From: Melastoma dodecandrum
Taxonomy: Eukaryota; Streptophyta; Magnoliopsida; Myrtales; Melastomataceae
Assembly (NCBI GenBank): GCA_029817715.1
Contig: JARUPY010000473.1
Coordinates: 7,874,001-7,938,000 of the forward strand
DNA length: 64,000 bases
Direction: 5' to 3'
The position numbers and the translations under genes are program-made. The notes below the pieces were generated by a model, which worked only from the letters and a program-made list of their open reading frames with translations, was not told the origin of the DNA and did no database searches. This document shows, piece after piece, positions 21,142-33,300 of the stretch. Numbering within the stretch: position 1 is the first letter of the stretch; the number at the start of each line of letters is the position of its first letter.

Positions 21142-22356
21142 ATGGCCGGAAAATTCCAACGCGGTTTGTCTCTAGATGAAGCACACGTTGCTTGGCTTGA
21201 GCAGCAGATCGCCGATCTTCTGCAACAGTTGTAGTCGTTGCGAACTCATCATGCATCGACTTCCCACGGTCGATTAGACAACGATGATGAGGAGAACCCG
21301 TGGTGTGAGGAGTCTCAACGAGGGTCTTCACCAGATAACAGAAGAGGAACGAAATTGACGATGAGTGTTCAGATTGTTGGGAGTAAGAAGTATATCATAT
21401 TCCTCTTCTGTTATACGAAATTGACGAACGAGCCCCGAAGATGAGTGTTTAGATTCCGGAGTTCGATGGAAACTTAGACCCCGATGAGTTCATCGACTGG
21501 ATGCATACGGTAGAGTGCATCTTCCACTATGAAGAGGTGCCCGAGGAACGAAAGGTTAAGTTGGATGCATTAAGATTGAAGAAGTACGCTAGCATATGGT
21601 GGGAGAACACCAACTAGCAGCGCCGAAGAGAAGGACGTGATAAGATCCGAACATGGTCGAAAATGAAGACATGACTAAGCGGTTTCTGTCGGAGCATTAT
21701 CGACTAGATCTCTACCTTAAGTTGCCGTTGCTTCAGCAAGTTTCAAGTGTATCAGAGAGCATGAGGGAGTTCGAGAGACTCTTACTACAGTGTGATGTCC
21801 AAGAAGCCCAAGAACAAACCATTTCTAGGTATCTTCGAGGACTTAAGCCCCAAATCGCGAATGCAGTCGAGCTTCAAAAGTATTTCAACTTCGACGACGT
21901 TAGAGCGCTTGCCCACAAGGTTGAACAACATCAAGAAAGGAGATCGAGTATCCGCCCATTCGTGAAGGCTCCGCCTTTCAACAAAGGGAGTAGCTCCCAG
22001 GCAAACCTACCGTCGACGACGTCAAGGAAAACTCCACCATCGACTACCAGATCTGAAGTCAAGTCGAACAAGCGAGATATCAATCAACGTTGTTTCAAGT
22101 GCCAAGGAATAGGGCGTATGGCTTCTGAGTGTCCGACGAGGAGAAACGCTGTCATTAGAGAGCCGTCCGATGGAGAAGAAGAGATCGATGAGAACGTCGA
22201 TCATATTTGGGATGCAGAGAATATTGAGGGGTACCTGCACGAAGGAGAGTTGTTGGTTGTCCGAAAATCCTTCAGTGTGACATCCACCACAGAGGATAAT
22301 CAACCGGTAAGTATTTTCCACACCAGGTGCCACTTGGAGGAAAAGTTTGTTTGGTG
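21142..22356 (+). pseudogene. Element C gag (broken)
   Basis: The start MAGKFQRGLSLDEAHVAWLE is followed by a stop near 21232 and further breaks. The main Gag domain is open from 21653 to 22357: T-K-R-F-L-S-E-H-Y-R, R-E-F-E-R-L-L-L-Q-C, R-Y-L-R-G-L-K-P-Q-I. The zinc knuckle reads CFKCQGIGRMASEC, so the metal-binding His is Arg here while the related element E keeps His. An acidic segment (G-E-E-E-I-D-E-N-V-D) follows, then the frame shifts into the protease. Confidence 0.85.
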
Positions 22357-25196
22357 ATTGTGGATAGGGGAAGCTGCACAAACGTCATGTCGAGGACGAC
22401 GGTCAAAAAGCTTAAGTCGTCTATCGAAGGTCATCCTCATCCCTATCGACTGCAATGGCTCAACAAGGAGAGTGATATTCGAGTGACCCAGAGAGCGCGA
22501 GTTCCATTTTCTATTGGGAAATGCTACAAGGATGAAGTCGTTTGCGACGTTATTCCGATGGACGCTTGCCATTTGCTCTTAGGAAGACCGTGACAGTTTG
22601 ATCAACGCGGCAACATGACGGGTATCGTAATACCTAGGTCTCCTTGATGCCCCTGACCACTCAGCCTATGATAGCAACACAGAATCGATCTACCGATCAA
22701 CCTCTCAGGGGGGTACAATTGGTTCGAGCAATTCACGAAGGTGAGAAGGCTTACTTTATGGTTCTTGTCGAAGTAGCCCTGGGTTAAGCGACGAGCCATC
22801 CCCTAGTCGTATCCATACTCGAGGAGTTCAAGGATGTGGAGGAGTTGCCCATCGAACTACCACATATGCGAAGCATTCAACACCAGATTTACTTGGTTCC
22901 AGGAGCGTCTCTACCTAATCGACCAGCTTATCGATGCAATCCAGAGGAAGCTAAGGAGCTGTAGAGGCAGGTTGCTGAGTTAGTCAAGAAGGCTTTGGTT
23001 CGAGAGAGTCTAAGTCTGAGGCAAGTTGCTGATGAGTTGCATGGAGTGCAGGTGTTTTTGAAAGTGGATTTATGAAGGCGCTACCATCAAATTCGAATGA
23101 AAGAAAGTGACGAGTGGAAGACAACCTTCTTATTCATCTACTTCGACGACATCCTCATCTAGAGTCGAAACAACGAGGAGCATGTTGACCATTTGCAAGT
23201 TGTGTTCCACACACTTCAAGAGAAGAAGCTGTAGGGAAATCTTAAGAAGTGTGAGTTCTTTCAGCCGAGTGTGATATTTCTTGGTTTTGTAGCATCTGCT
23301 GAAGGAATCAAGGCCGACGAAAGCAAGATCAAAGCAATTAAGGAGTGGCCGACGCCCAAGAGTTTCCACGCTAAGCAATCATGGCTTAGCTTCGTTCTAT
23401 AGGAGGTTCATTAAAAGTTTCAGCTCGATCACAGCCCCACTCACAAAATGTTTGAAGGGAGACAAGTTCGAGTCGACTTCAGCCGCACAAGCTAGTTTCG
23501 AGCAACTAAAGGAATGTCTAAACGAAGCACCCATTCTTGCCTTACTGGCTTTGTGAAGATGTTCGAGGTCGAATGTGATGCATCAGGAGTTGGGATCGGA
23601 GGAGTCTTGTTGCAAGAGGGAAGACCCCTTGCATACTTCAGTGAAAAGCTCAATGGTGCCAAACTCAACTACTCGACGTACGACAAGGAGTTCCTAGCCA
23701 TCGTTCGAGTCCTCGAGACATGGAGCCATTACTTGCTGCCCCGAGGGTTCGTGTTACACACCGACCATGAAGCTCTCAAATACATCAACGTTCAGCACAA
23801 GCTCAGTCTACGACATTTGAAGTGGGTCGAGTATCAACAAGCTTTCACCTTTGTCTTGAAGCACAAACCAGGAGCGAAGAATGTAGTTTCTAGTGCTCTC
23901 TCGAGGAAGATGACTCTACTATCCGCAATGGAGACAAAGCTGATTGGATTTGAGTACCTGAAAGATCTGTATAAGGACGATGAAGACTTTGGAGGGATTT
24001 TCGTCCAATGCACCAATCTGGCCGTCGATCGATTCCATTAGGTGAATAAATTCTTATTTTGAGATTCTAAGTTATGTATTCCCAGGAGTTCGACTCGAGA
24101 GCTGCTCATTCAAGAAGTCCATTGAGGAGGAATCGCCAGACATTGTCGAATCGACAAAACTTTGTCGATGCTTCATGAGCACTTTTATTGGCCGCAAATG
24201 GAGAAACATGTGAAAAATCTTGTTTTGAGATGTGCGGTATGCCAACAAGCGAAGAGTCGAGTTCAGCCTCAAGGATTGTACACCCCCTTGCCTGTCCCGG
24301 AGCGACCATGGGAACATGTGAGCATGGATTTTATGTTAGGATTACCTAGGACGCAGCGGAGGAAGGATTCGATCATGATGGTGGTCGATAGATTCTCGAC
24401 GATGGCACATTTCATTCCATGCTAGAAGAAGGATGATGCAACCCATGTAGCGGGTCTGTATTTTTGAGAAGTTCTGAGGTTGCATGGTGTGCCGAGGACG
24501 ATCATGTCAGATCAAGACTACAAGTTCTTTAGTTACTTTTAGAAGACATTGTGGCATAAGTTGGGAGCGAAGCTCGTCTTCAGTACAACTTATCATCCGT
24601 AGACTGATGGAAAAACGGAGGTTGTTAATCGTACTATGGCTATAATCCTTCGAACTTTAGTCTCGAAGAATAAGAATGATTGGGACATCAAGCTTGCCCA
24701 TGCGGAGTTTGCATACAATCGAGATCCAAGTTCGACAACGAAGTCATCACCTTTCGAGGTAGTTTATGGACTCAACCCTTTAATCCATGTCGAACTAATG
24801 CCGATGAGTGATGCGAGAACAGTTAGCCGGGATGCTGAAAAGCATGCAAAGGAGATGGGAATGCTTCATGAGAAGATTCGCGTCTAGATCGAGAAGGCCA
24901 ACAAACACTGAAGAGAGGGCCAATTGAGGACGTAGGGAGAAGATTTTCCAGCCTAGAGACTTGGTTTGAATCAATATGAGTAAGGAGAGATTTCCAGCCA
25001 AAAGGAATAACAAGTTGATGCCTCGAGTAGAAGGTCTCTTTAAGGTCATTGAGCGCATCAATAACAACGCTTACAAGATTGATTTCGCAGGAGAGTTTGG
25101 AGTTTCAGCCACCTTCAATGCCATGGACCTTATTTCATTCGTTGAAGACAATAATCCTGTTAGTTTGAGGACAAACTATTTTCAACAAGGGGAGAA
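22327..25196 (+). pseudogene. Element C pol (broken)
   Basis: The protease is at about 22350-22593 with the active site changed to V-D-R-G-S. RT between 22900 and 23400 is shattered by stops and deletions, though F-I-Y-F-D-D-I-L-I can be read near 23130-23160. RNase H is open at 23514-24041 (V-E-C-D-A-S-G, H-T-D-H-E-A-L). Integrase pieces are at 24072-24425 (zinc domain W-P-Q-M-E-K-H, core D-F-M-L-G-L-P-R-T) and 24636-24887, and the C-terminal module at 24976-25196 (K-E-R-F-P-A-K-R, N-A-Y-K-I-D). The frame continues across the polypurine tract into the LTR. Confidence 0.85.
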
Positions 25197-26014
25197 TGAT
25201 ACAGGACCATCGACGCACCATCGACTAGAGCTGTCAGCTTGCTCATCATCGACTAATTTACCCACCGTCGAAGTACGGACAAGATCGAGACCCCATCAAA
25301 GAAAGTACCCGTCGAAGCAAGCTTGGTCTCGAAGCATAAGCAACTCCACATTGAATGACAGCGATGAAGTTTAAGAGTCGCGAAGCTGAAGAGTTGCCTG
25401 GAGAAGCTGAATCGTTTCCCTTTCCTCCATTTATGCATATACTAATTAATGTGCCTGAATTTAAGTTTGTGTCATCCCAATAAGTCATTTATGGTTTGTC
25501 CATAAATTTGACCATACATGCATCTTATCTAGGTTCAGTGCCTTGCATTTATGTTCTTATTCAGGTGATCCCTATATATTGGGCGCCCTTTTAAGAAATT
25601 GTACATAATATATCTTGAATGGAAAAGCCCCTTTGTTAGACTTGTATCTTTCTATCCGAAGTGAGTGGATTCTCCTCCAACCTCGTTCTTCATTTGGTAG
25701 ATTCCAAGTGCAGATTGAGTTGAACGTAACAACCGGTGGTGGTGTATCTGTATCCTCCGTGTTGTGCCTCGCCCTCGTCTTGTTCGTGGTGGTATATCTG
25801 TATCCACGATACAAACGAGTTTATCGGAGTCTTCTTTCACGATGGTGCATCTGTATCCGTGGCGGTTGATCTCAACCCTTCATTTTCATCATTCTGCTGC
25901 CTACGCTACACTCTTTCTGTTCATTTCCTGCGTCACTCCATTCCGCACCCATTTCAGTGACGTCCCCATTTGTTTTCGGTATTGGAATAATCGATTCCTA
26001 CCATCCCTGTATGA
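25197..26014 (+). repeat. 3' LTR of element C
   Basis: It begins TGATACAGGACC after CAAGGGGAGAA and ends CCCTGTATGA. It carries three spaced copies of a GGTGGT...CTGTATCC motif near 25735, 25789 and 25842, which is also seen in the other LTRs of this family. Confidence 0.85.
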
Positions 26015-27356
26015 GTTTTTCAAAGTCGGATATGTCTCATGCTTGAACTCAACTTAAGTACAATGACTAGACTATCGTCTCCCGTAGAACTCGAACATGA
26101 ATGCCCTCGTCTAATTTTTTTTTATATCATTTTGAACAATTTCAATTTAAGTTTTTAATAAGTTTTTAAAATTATAGGTGTCATAAAGTATTCTAAGAAT
26201 TGACAATATTTTTGAATTTTTACTTACTTAGTTTTACATATAAGTAGCTATTAGCTAAGTCATAATAATTAGCATTCAATCAAGCACGATGATGTAGGGG
26301 TGTAAGTGCACAATTAGAAAAAAATTGGAGTCTCATTGTATTCTGAAAAGTTTGAGGAGGTGTCGTTGCTGTAATTTACCCCAAATTTAAACATTTGTTC
26401 CCTTTCAAGTTTTCATTTTTTTTTAAATATCCTCATGCAGCTTGTTTTTATTTTTTATTTTTTTCTAAATTATGTTTAAAGAAATTTGGTTAGGCCATCC
26501 GGTGTACAACAAGACAGCAGGAATCCTAAATTATTTTTACGACTACATCGTTTAATTAATTAATCGGATCAAGTGATTTTAAACTTCTAACAAAAACTTT
26601 TCGCCTCTTTGCTCTAAGATTTTTTTCTATTCAATAAAAAACTTGAAAAATGGGTTCCCACCTTTAAGTAAAAAAAGTGAGGTCCGGCACATGAAAGAAA
26701 GAGTCCAAATCTTTCGAATTTTGAATAAATTGGAAAATAAAAATGAAATTAGTATCCTGAAGTAGTATATTTAAATTATAAAAATATTTTTAATAATTTT
26801 AAAAAATGCACTTTGAATATAGAATATTTTTGTATAGTTATAATTTACAAATTCAAACGAAAAAAATGAATAAATACAAATTCTTAAAAGTTATTTTAAT
26901 TATAATAGATTCAATATACCAAGTCTAATCAAGCCAGTGGTTTGTAAACAACAATCATTTAAGTCCAGCCGGTCGTCATTTCATTTTTCTTGCGGGAATC
27001 GGCAAGAAGTTGACAATCATAACATTTTATATTATGTTTGACTTTAGAAATTATATGATCATCATCATCATCATCTTTGGAATACAATATAATAGTATAA
27101 CTACCGAACAACAAGAATAATATATTTGTACATGTTCTTTCATATTCAGTCTTTTTACTCAATTATTATTATTTTCCAAATTTTGGCTTCCCATTCATTT
27201 TTTGTTTCTTAGTGTTCTTACGACTAATAATTGACTTTTGGGTATTATCTATCAGGCTGACCGTCCTTATATATTCCTACCATTCGACGGATGCCCTCTA
27301 ATAGTATTAATGTTAATATTTACCATATTTATTCAGGTCTCATCGCTTAAATAAAA
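26015..27356. other. AT-rich intergenic sequence
   Basis: No coding homology, repeat boundary or RNA gene is visible. A GAT/ATC microsatellite lies at about 27057-27076. Confidence 0.5.
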
Positions 27357-27365
27357 AATAATTAT

Positions 27366-27914
27366 GTAAAATATACGATAATATCATAAACTATGCTCAA
27401 ACTTTCTGTTTTGTCAAAATCTTTTTTGGCTATACGATATTATCACTATCTTTAGTGTTAGTAATTTTTTTTGTCAAATCTGGAATTTTTACTCTGAGGA
27501 AACCAAACACGGCCTTAATACTGTCTAACAGTTATCCTATAATAGTTGACTTTTAACCTCTCATTGCATCGTTTTGCAATCCAATTTATGCGTAGTAGTA
27601 ACCTCACAATAAATCCATCATTCGTTCTTCATCGATTTTACAGATTCTTAACAGCATCAATAACTACAGTCCAACTTCGACTTCCAAATTACTTAATTTA
27701 ACTATTAAAATTATATAATAAATAACACATGAAATTGTTTAATATTATTATCCATTTTTTCACTTTTTTTAGTCAATAATTGAAATTTAAAGATTAGGAC
27801 ATGTTTGGTTTTCTAATAGCCAAAAAAGATAGTGATAATATCGTATAGCCAAAAAAGATTTTGACAAAATAGAAAGTTTGAGCATAGTTTATGATATTAT
27901 CGTATATTTTGCCA
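27366..27914. mobile_element. MITE-like foldback element with ~90-bp terminal inverted repeats
   Basis: The arms 27366-27456 and 27824-27914 are inverted copies with only a few mismatches (for example AAAATATACGATAATATC at one end and its complement at the other). The element is flanked by the 9-bp direct repeat AATAATTAT at 27357-27365 and 27915-27923. Long terminal inverted repeats with a 9-bp duplication are typical of Mutator-type MITEs, but the duplication is AT-rich, so the superfamily call is tentative. There is no coding capacity. Confidence 0.75.
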
Positions 27915-27960
27915 AATAATTATTATCATTCTTAATTCTTAATAGATATAAATAAATACG

Positions 27961-27985
27961 TGGGGGGTGGGGGGGGGGGGAGGGA
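27961..27985 (+). repeat. G-run upstream of the F-box gene
   Basis: An almost uninterrupted run of G (GGGGGG, T, then 13 G, A, GGG) lies about 330 bp upstream of the F-box start codon on its sense strand. It could form a G-quadruplex, but length errors in homopolymers are also common in assemblies. Confidence 0.6.
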
Positions 27986-28240
27986 TAGATTAGGGTAGGA
28001 GTGATGAATATTTGAGGGATGCATGCATGCATTTATTTCTTGATAAGTATGCATGCATTTATTTTAGCTTGAGAAGAAGAGGGCGGATGCGTATGGGGAT
28101 TGATTTTAATTGGGTTTAGGGTTGCGACGTTTCTCAAACCGACCAAAACGGACCAACACAACGATTACCTAAACAAGTATTCGGGGTTAACTTACTTTAA
28201 TCATACGGCCATCATCATCATCATCATCATCCATGTTGTT

Positions 28241-28250
28241 TCTTGTATAT
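28241..28250 (+). promoter_or_regulatory. Putative TATA box of the F-box gene
   Basis: TGTATATAAACC lies about 70 bp upstream of the start codon, giving a short 5' untranslated leader of roughly 40 bases. It is preceded by a CAT microsatellite (about 28211-28231). Confidence 0.5.
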
Positions 28251-28315
28251 AAACCAAACACGAACACGGAAGAGAAGCCAACATCTTAGGCAAGAGGAAA
28301 AGAAAGTCCGCGTTA

Positions 28316-29443
28316 ATGTCCATGTCCATGTGGGAGGAAGGGGTCAAGTGTTGTCCCCTGTATGGAGACGTCCTGGAGCTGGCACTCTCCCACGTTCCCC
28401 TCCTCGACCTCCTCCCAGCCTCCCTTGTCTCCAAATCTTGGCGTCGTGCCGTCTCCTCCTCCCTCCTCCACCTCTCCCCACCCAAGCCCTGGCTCCTCAT
28501 CCTCCCCTGCCCCTCCCCCTCCTCCTCTACCCTCGCCTTCGACCCTCGCTCCCACCTCTGGATGCATCTCCCTTCCTCTCCCCCCGTCCTCTCCCGCATC
28601 CGCTCCTCCCACCCTGTCATCCTCTACTCCCTCACCCCTTCCTCCTTCTCCTTCTCTCACGACCCCTTTAACCTCTCCTGGCGCCACCTCTCCCCTCCCA
28701 AGGTCTGGCGTGTTGACCCTGTCGTTGCCCTCGTCGGCAACCGCGTTGTTGTTGCTGGGGGCGCCTGTGATTTTGAGGACGATCCCCTCACTGTTGAAGT
28801 GCTTGATGTTGTCACTGCCGAGTGGACCTCGTGCGGCTCCATGCCCTCTCTGCTCAAGGGCTCATCCTCGGCCTTGTGGCTATCTGTCACCGCCGATGAC
28901 AGCAGGATGTACGTGGCAGAGAGATCATCCGGCAGGACCTACACGTACAGGCCGGAGTCCCATGTGTGGAGTGGCCCCCACGACCTGCGGATGGCGCCGG
29001 ATGTGTTCCAGGTAGCACTAGGATGTGTGGATGGCAGAACAATGACTGTGATTGGACTAATAGGAGAAGCAGAGGACGTACGCGGGGTCAAGTTGTGGGA
29101 AGTAGAGGTCGATTCGTGGGCAACGAGGGAGATCGGGGAGATGGAGACTGAAATGGTGGAGGGATTGAAGAACAAGAGCGGATGCATATGGTCGATCGGG
29201 GTGTGTGGAAGCAGGGGTACAGGGTACGTGTACAATCCGTCGGGAAGCGAAGGAGTGGTGCGGTGGGAAACAGTGACAGGATGCGGGGGCAGAGACAAGG
29301 CCGTGAAGTGGGATATGGCTAGGAATGCGGCGGCTGAGGCTGCTGTGACAGAGAGGATAGTTTGGAGATGCGTGGATGTGGGGATCAATGAGCTGGAAAA
29401 GGCGGCGTCTTGGGGCAGGAAGTTCAGGGTAGCTGATGGATGA
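28316..29443 (+). CDS. F-box/kelch-repeat protein, At1g23390-like, intronless
   Basis: A single 375-codon exon. Residues ~13-48 form an F-box (GDVLELALSHVPLLDLLPAS, V-S-K-S-W-R-R-A-V), which in SCF ubiquitin ligases binds the SKP1 adaptor. The rest has kelch-like segments: F-D-P-R-S-H-L-W (~80), S-W-R-H-L-S-P-P-K-V-W-R-V-D-P (~120), G-N-R-V-V-V-A-G-G-A-C-D-F-E-D-D-P (~140) and S-R-M-Y-V-A-E-R-S-S-G-R-T-Y-T-Y (~200). This layout and the W-R-V-D-P, G-G-x-C-D-F-E pattern match the Arabidopsis F-box/kelch protein At1g23390 over its length. The likely role is substrate recognition for ubiquitination; the substrate is unknown. ATG 28316 is the first of three in-frame ATGs (M-S-M-S-M). The coding strand is strongly C-rich in the first half and purine-rich in the second. 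Confidence 0.92.
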   Translation: MSMSMWEEGVKCCPLYGDVLELALSHVPLLDLLPASLVSKSWRRAVSSSLLHLSPPKPWLLILPCPSPSSSTLAFDPRSHLWMHLPSSPPVLSRIRSSHPVILYSLTPSSFSFSHDPFNLSWRHLSPPKVWRVDPVVALVGNRVVVAGGACDFEDDPLTVEVLDVVTAEWTSCGSMPSLLKGSSSALWLSVTADDSRMYVAERSSGRTYTYRPESHVWSGPHDLRMAPDVFQVALGCVDGRTMTVIGLIGEAEDVRGVKLWEVEVDSWATREIGEMETEMVEGLKNKSGCIWSIGVCGSRGTGYVYNPSGSEGVVRWETVTGCGGRDKAVKWDMARNAAAEAAVTERIVWRCVDVGINELEKAASWGRKFRVADG

Positions 29444-30916
29444 TGGTGCTGGGGGATGGTCGAGGACATCGAACAGGGGGTAGCCTACAAGGTGGCTCGA
29501 GACCGCGCCACCGCCAGCCATGTGGTTGGCGGGGGGGGATAACATTTCCATGATTTCGTTTTGTTGAATTTGGAGACGACCCTTTCTGGTTCAATTTATT
29601 TAATATCAAACTTGTGAGAAGTGAATATACTCATGTGATAACATCAACAACAATAATAATATTAAAAAGGTAAATGTATAATTTCTTGAACGTTAATCTG
29701 ATCATGATTTTTTTGGATAAGTTTTTGTGGCATTAAAGTCTAATTGTTTGAATTGGTTAATATTACGGAGGATGGGAAGTAAAGTTGGTTGTCCAAAAAC
29801 AAGTTGAATAAATAAATAAAACTGCAGGAAGGCTTGGGGGAATGAATGCTTTTGGGGATGATAAAACGAATTTGGACCCGGGGAGGGGCGGGTGTATCTC
29901 GAATTGAATGATGAAACTGTAATATGAAGACATACCCCATTTATGCTATTGCTTAAATGATACGTTCAATAAGAAAGAGGCTCACCCAACTTAGAGATTG
30001 ATACAAGAGAGAGAGAATGGGTGGGTGGGGGTTGGTGAAAGAGGGATGCCAACAGTTTTGAATGAAGGAAGAATTTGTCAAACCCTACTACCAACTTTCT
30101 TGGGTATAATTCAGATTTAAGATTAGATTTGGTCAATGGCTGTTTAGATCTATGCATGCATGAGAATCGGATTATCAAAAAAAAAAAGAAATGAAATTAC
30201 GGAGGGGTTGTTGATACCTTCGGTCGGCGATTTGAAAACAAGGGGACATTTTAATTGAAGTGAAGGGGATGATGAAGTTGGAGTTGTTATTGGCCCAGGA
30301 AGAAAGAGGGAAAGAAAAATAGTTAGTTAATAGAACGTGGGCTTACAGCAACAGGCCTATTGCTCTCTCCTCTGCTAGGTTTGGAGGATTGCTCTGCAAA
30401 AGCCCCTTGCGATTCTAATTGATAAACAATCTTTAATTACTTATTTCAATATATTTAATGTGGGGGGTGAATATTTTCAGTGTTCCCAAAAAGCGACAAA
30501 AATCCTTTTGGGGTTTGGGCCCCCCTTCCCCGCCCTCCTTTATCCTTTGTTTTCATTTCTTTTTCAATTACCACCATCACCACTTAATCATTCCAATTAA
30601 TTCACATCGCCACCCCCCAACCCAACAAAAAAAAAATACATAAATAAACTTCATTTGGAAACCCAAACTTAACTTGTATATGACACACCCTCTATATATA
30701 ACGAACCATATGAAATCTGGGGGATTATTCAACGGACACGCACAGCAAAAGGGAAGGGGGGATAGAGGACGAATGGGCTTAGGCATGTGACGATGTGGGG
30801 TTACAAAATATTTTTGAAGAGATTCTCTCCTCATCCCCCCCTCCCCCACTATGTAAAATGAACATCCATTTTCATTTCCCCGTAATTTACTCAAAACTAT
30901 AATATATATATATATG
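29444..30916. other. 3' region of the F-box gene and intergenic sequence
   Basis: The first 200 bases after the stop are the probable 3' untranslated region, with AATAAT-like signals near 29650. The rest is AT-rich with a TA microsatellite at 30902-30915. There is no coding homology. Confidence 0.5.
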
Positions 30917-30917
30917 T

Positions 30918-31695
30918 AGGGGTGAGCATCGGGTTCGGGTAAAACCTGAAACCGGTCGAAACCAATACCACAGGGTCGATATCAGGGCATGTTCTCGATA
31001 AAACCAGGTAAGCTTCTAGGTTCTAAGTTATTTGATAATCGGCGGTACCAAGTACGGTTCCAGATTCTCACCTCAGAACCAATCTGAGAACCTGGAACCT
31101 GACATAATAATTAATTTATATTATTAATTGTGACATAAGTTATTGCATAGCTTCAGATTAAGGAAAAGAATATTGATTAAAGCTATGTTTCGTGTTAATT
31201 GTCTATGTGATACTTTGCTAAGAACTTTTATATTTCATTTGGCCATCAGAGAACAATGATCATGTGGTAAATAATAAAATATTCCTCTTAAAATGTAATT
31301 TGCAAATTAATTCCATTCTTGAAAATGGTATCGGCTCTTTCTATGAAGTTTATTTACTCGACATGTGTACAAATATTAAACAAACGTGGACAAGAATTAA
31401 ATGTTGATAAATTCGAATAGAAATGTTTTATTCATTAACGTTGTTGGAGTAGGAGCGTCTTAATCAGAATCGAAACACTAATCGCTCATAAGGCGACGCC
31501 ATTGACGGAACCGAAATTGAAAGTCAGAGGACGTCGCTGCTAACGGAACCGGAACCTGTACCAGAACCGGTAGGGTAGGTTCTCGGGTGAGTCTTTGATT
31601 AGTCGAGTAGATTCTAAGTTCTAAAAATGAAGAACCGAACATTATAGGGGAGGTTTCAGATTCCACATCTAGAATCCTGGAACCTGCTCGCCCCT
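30918..31695. mobile_element. hAT-like non-autonomous DNA transposon
   Basis: The ends are AGGGGTGAGCA (from 30918) and its near-complement TGCTCGCCCCT (to 31695), the terminal inverted repeat well known from plant hAT elements. The flanking 8 bases are ATATATGT and ATATATAC, a degraded 8-bp target duplication. The interior is rich in short GGTTC/GAACC words near both ends, giving subterminal inverted repeats. No transposase frame is present. Confidence 0.72.
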
Positions 31696-31696
31696 A

Positions 31697-33300
31697 TATA
31701 TACGTATCTTCTTTTCTATTTTCTTTTTGGTTTGAAGAGGGTGAGGGTGGCATTCCATTCCATTGCTAGAGAATTGGAATGGATTATATTAATATTATTG
31801 CTCAACAAGAAAAGAATAATCAGTCAAGTCCACAAATCAATCCATTCCACCCAATTTTAGTAAATTATTTCCTCATTCCTACCCCCTTTCCGCTCTTTAA
31901 ACACAATATAATCAATTATTATGTTGTGGGCCTAAACCTAACACCACAAAAGGCAAAAATATTCAAATGGAGGGCATTTTTAGTATTACATTTTCATTTG
32001 AGGAGAAATGCTAGGAGACACGGAACTCCTTCGAGGAGGGACCCCCACAGTCGGAGGATTGGTAATTATTTTGTTTTTGGGTGTCCAAAACTGTGGCGAC
32101 AGACATAACCATCCAACAAAACAATACGCACCAATTCCAAACAGGGTTGCCATGTGATGATCTCAAGAATGAAATATGATGTTTTGAGCTTTAATTGAAT
32201 GGTGGTAATGATGGAAAAGGGTAAAGAGGAAAGCAAATGGCCGAAAAGTTAGAATCAAACCCCCCGGGGGGGGACCACGTGATCTGCCCCAGAAAAGTTG
32301 ATTTTCCCCTTTCTTTTTTGATATTTTTTACAGCAAGCATTGTTTTATTTTTTAATTATTAAGGGTTTTTTTTTTACCCAGCACCGCTACAGAACAAAGG
32401 ATGATGTGAAATTAGGAATACAAAAATCATTACAGAAAAAAGGCAAGGGCTGTGCAGCCTTTCCTCTCTCTACCCCCGGAGAATATTTGTGTGTTTCGGA
32501 GTTAAGCGCGCCTTGATAATTTCAAAACTAATACATTCACTGTGATTATAGTATTTGTTCCTTTGTATCCTTTGGGGAAATGGGCTGAAACCTCAGGACA
32601 GGACATGCAAAAAACCCAGTTCGTTGCCAATTCTCTCTCTCTCTCACATACTCACACTCTCACTCTAATCAATCCCACCATGTCCTTTCCTTTCACTCCC
32701 ATCCAATCAAACCCCATCTCTTTAAAAAGAAACAAGAATAAAACATGATTTTGAAAAAAAAAACTACCGCGAAAGAGTAGAAAAAAGTCATAACAATAAC
32801 AGGGAAAAGGTGTCTGTCCGGTAGTGAATTTTGGGTAATTATAGAATATATTTTGATATCATGTGTCTCCAAGAGAGATTTGTCATGTAGTGCTGGCTTT
32901 CTGGCAAACCATAAAGCCATTGCCATTGCCTCCCAACCCTGCCCTTCCTTATTTTTTTTGCTGCCTTCCCCTAAACTCCGTTTGTGTATTGTGTGTAGTT
33001 TTTACTCCTCTTGGTTGTTGTTGTGGGGTTTGTGTCATCCCTTTGTTGCATGGTGAGGAGAAAAAAGAAAGGGGAGAGAAAAAGTGAAAAAGATCCAACT
33101 TTGGGTTGTGTGTCGTGGATGATGGTAATGGTTGGTTAATGGGCTGTGTTTGTTTGCTTGGGGGAAAGTGAAAAGGTTAAAAAGTTTGATAGGAGTGGTG
33201 GAGGGGAATCACCGCGGCTGGGATTACAATCCAAACAGCTACGCTCCCTTCAAACAATGAGAACTGCCAACATGTGGTCAGATCTCTGGGAATTCGTGAG
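31697..33300. other. Intergenic sequence upstream of the receptor kinase
   Basis: AT-rich, with a CT microsatellite at about 32632-32666 and a G-run at 32263-32272. No gene is recognised. The proximal part probably holds the receptor kinase promoter; I could not identify a TATA box with confidence. Confidence 0.45.

Larger units (their letters stand above)
21029..26014 (+). mobile_element. Ty3 chromovirus-like element C, 5'-truncated LTR
   Basis: Same family as A, B and E. Only the last ~85 bp of the 5' LTR remain (21029-21114), then the primer site, broken gag, protease, RT, RNase H, integrase and an apparently complete 3' LTR (25197-26014). The left border abuts the broken 5' side of minus-strand element A, so a deletion or recombination removed both the 5' part of A and most of this LTR. 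No target duplication can be tested. Confidence 0.85.

Noticed and set aside
28362..29015. 217-codon Pro/Ser-rich frame overlapping the F-box gene
   Set aside because: It is the +1 frame of the C-rich coding strand; the F-box/kelch frame has clear family similarity and this one does not.
28939..29551. Long minus-strand frames of 164-176 codons over the end of the F-box gene
   Set aside because: They are antisense shadows of the purine-rich coding half.
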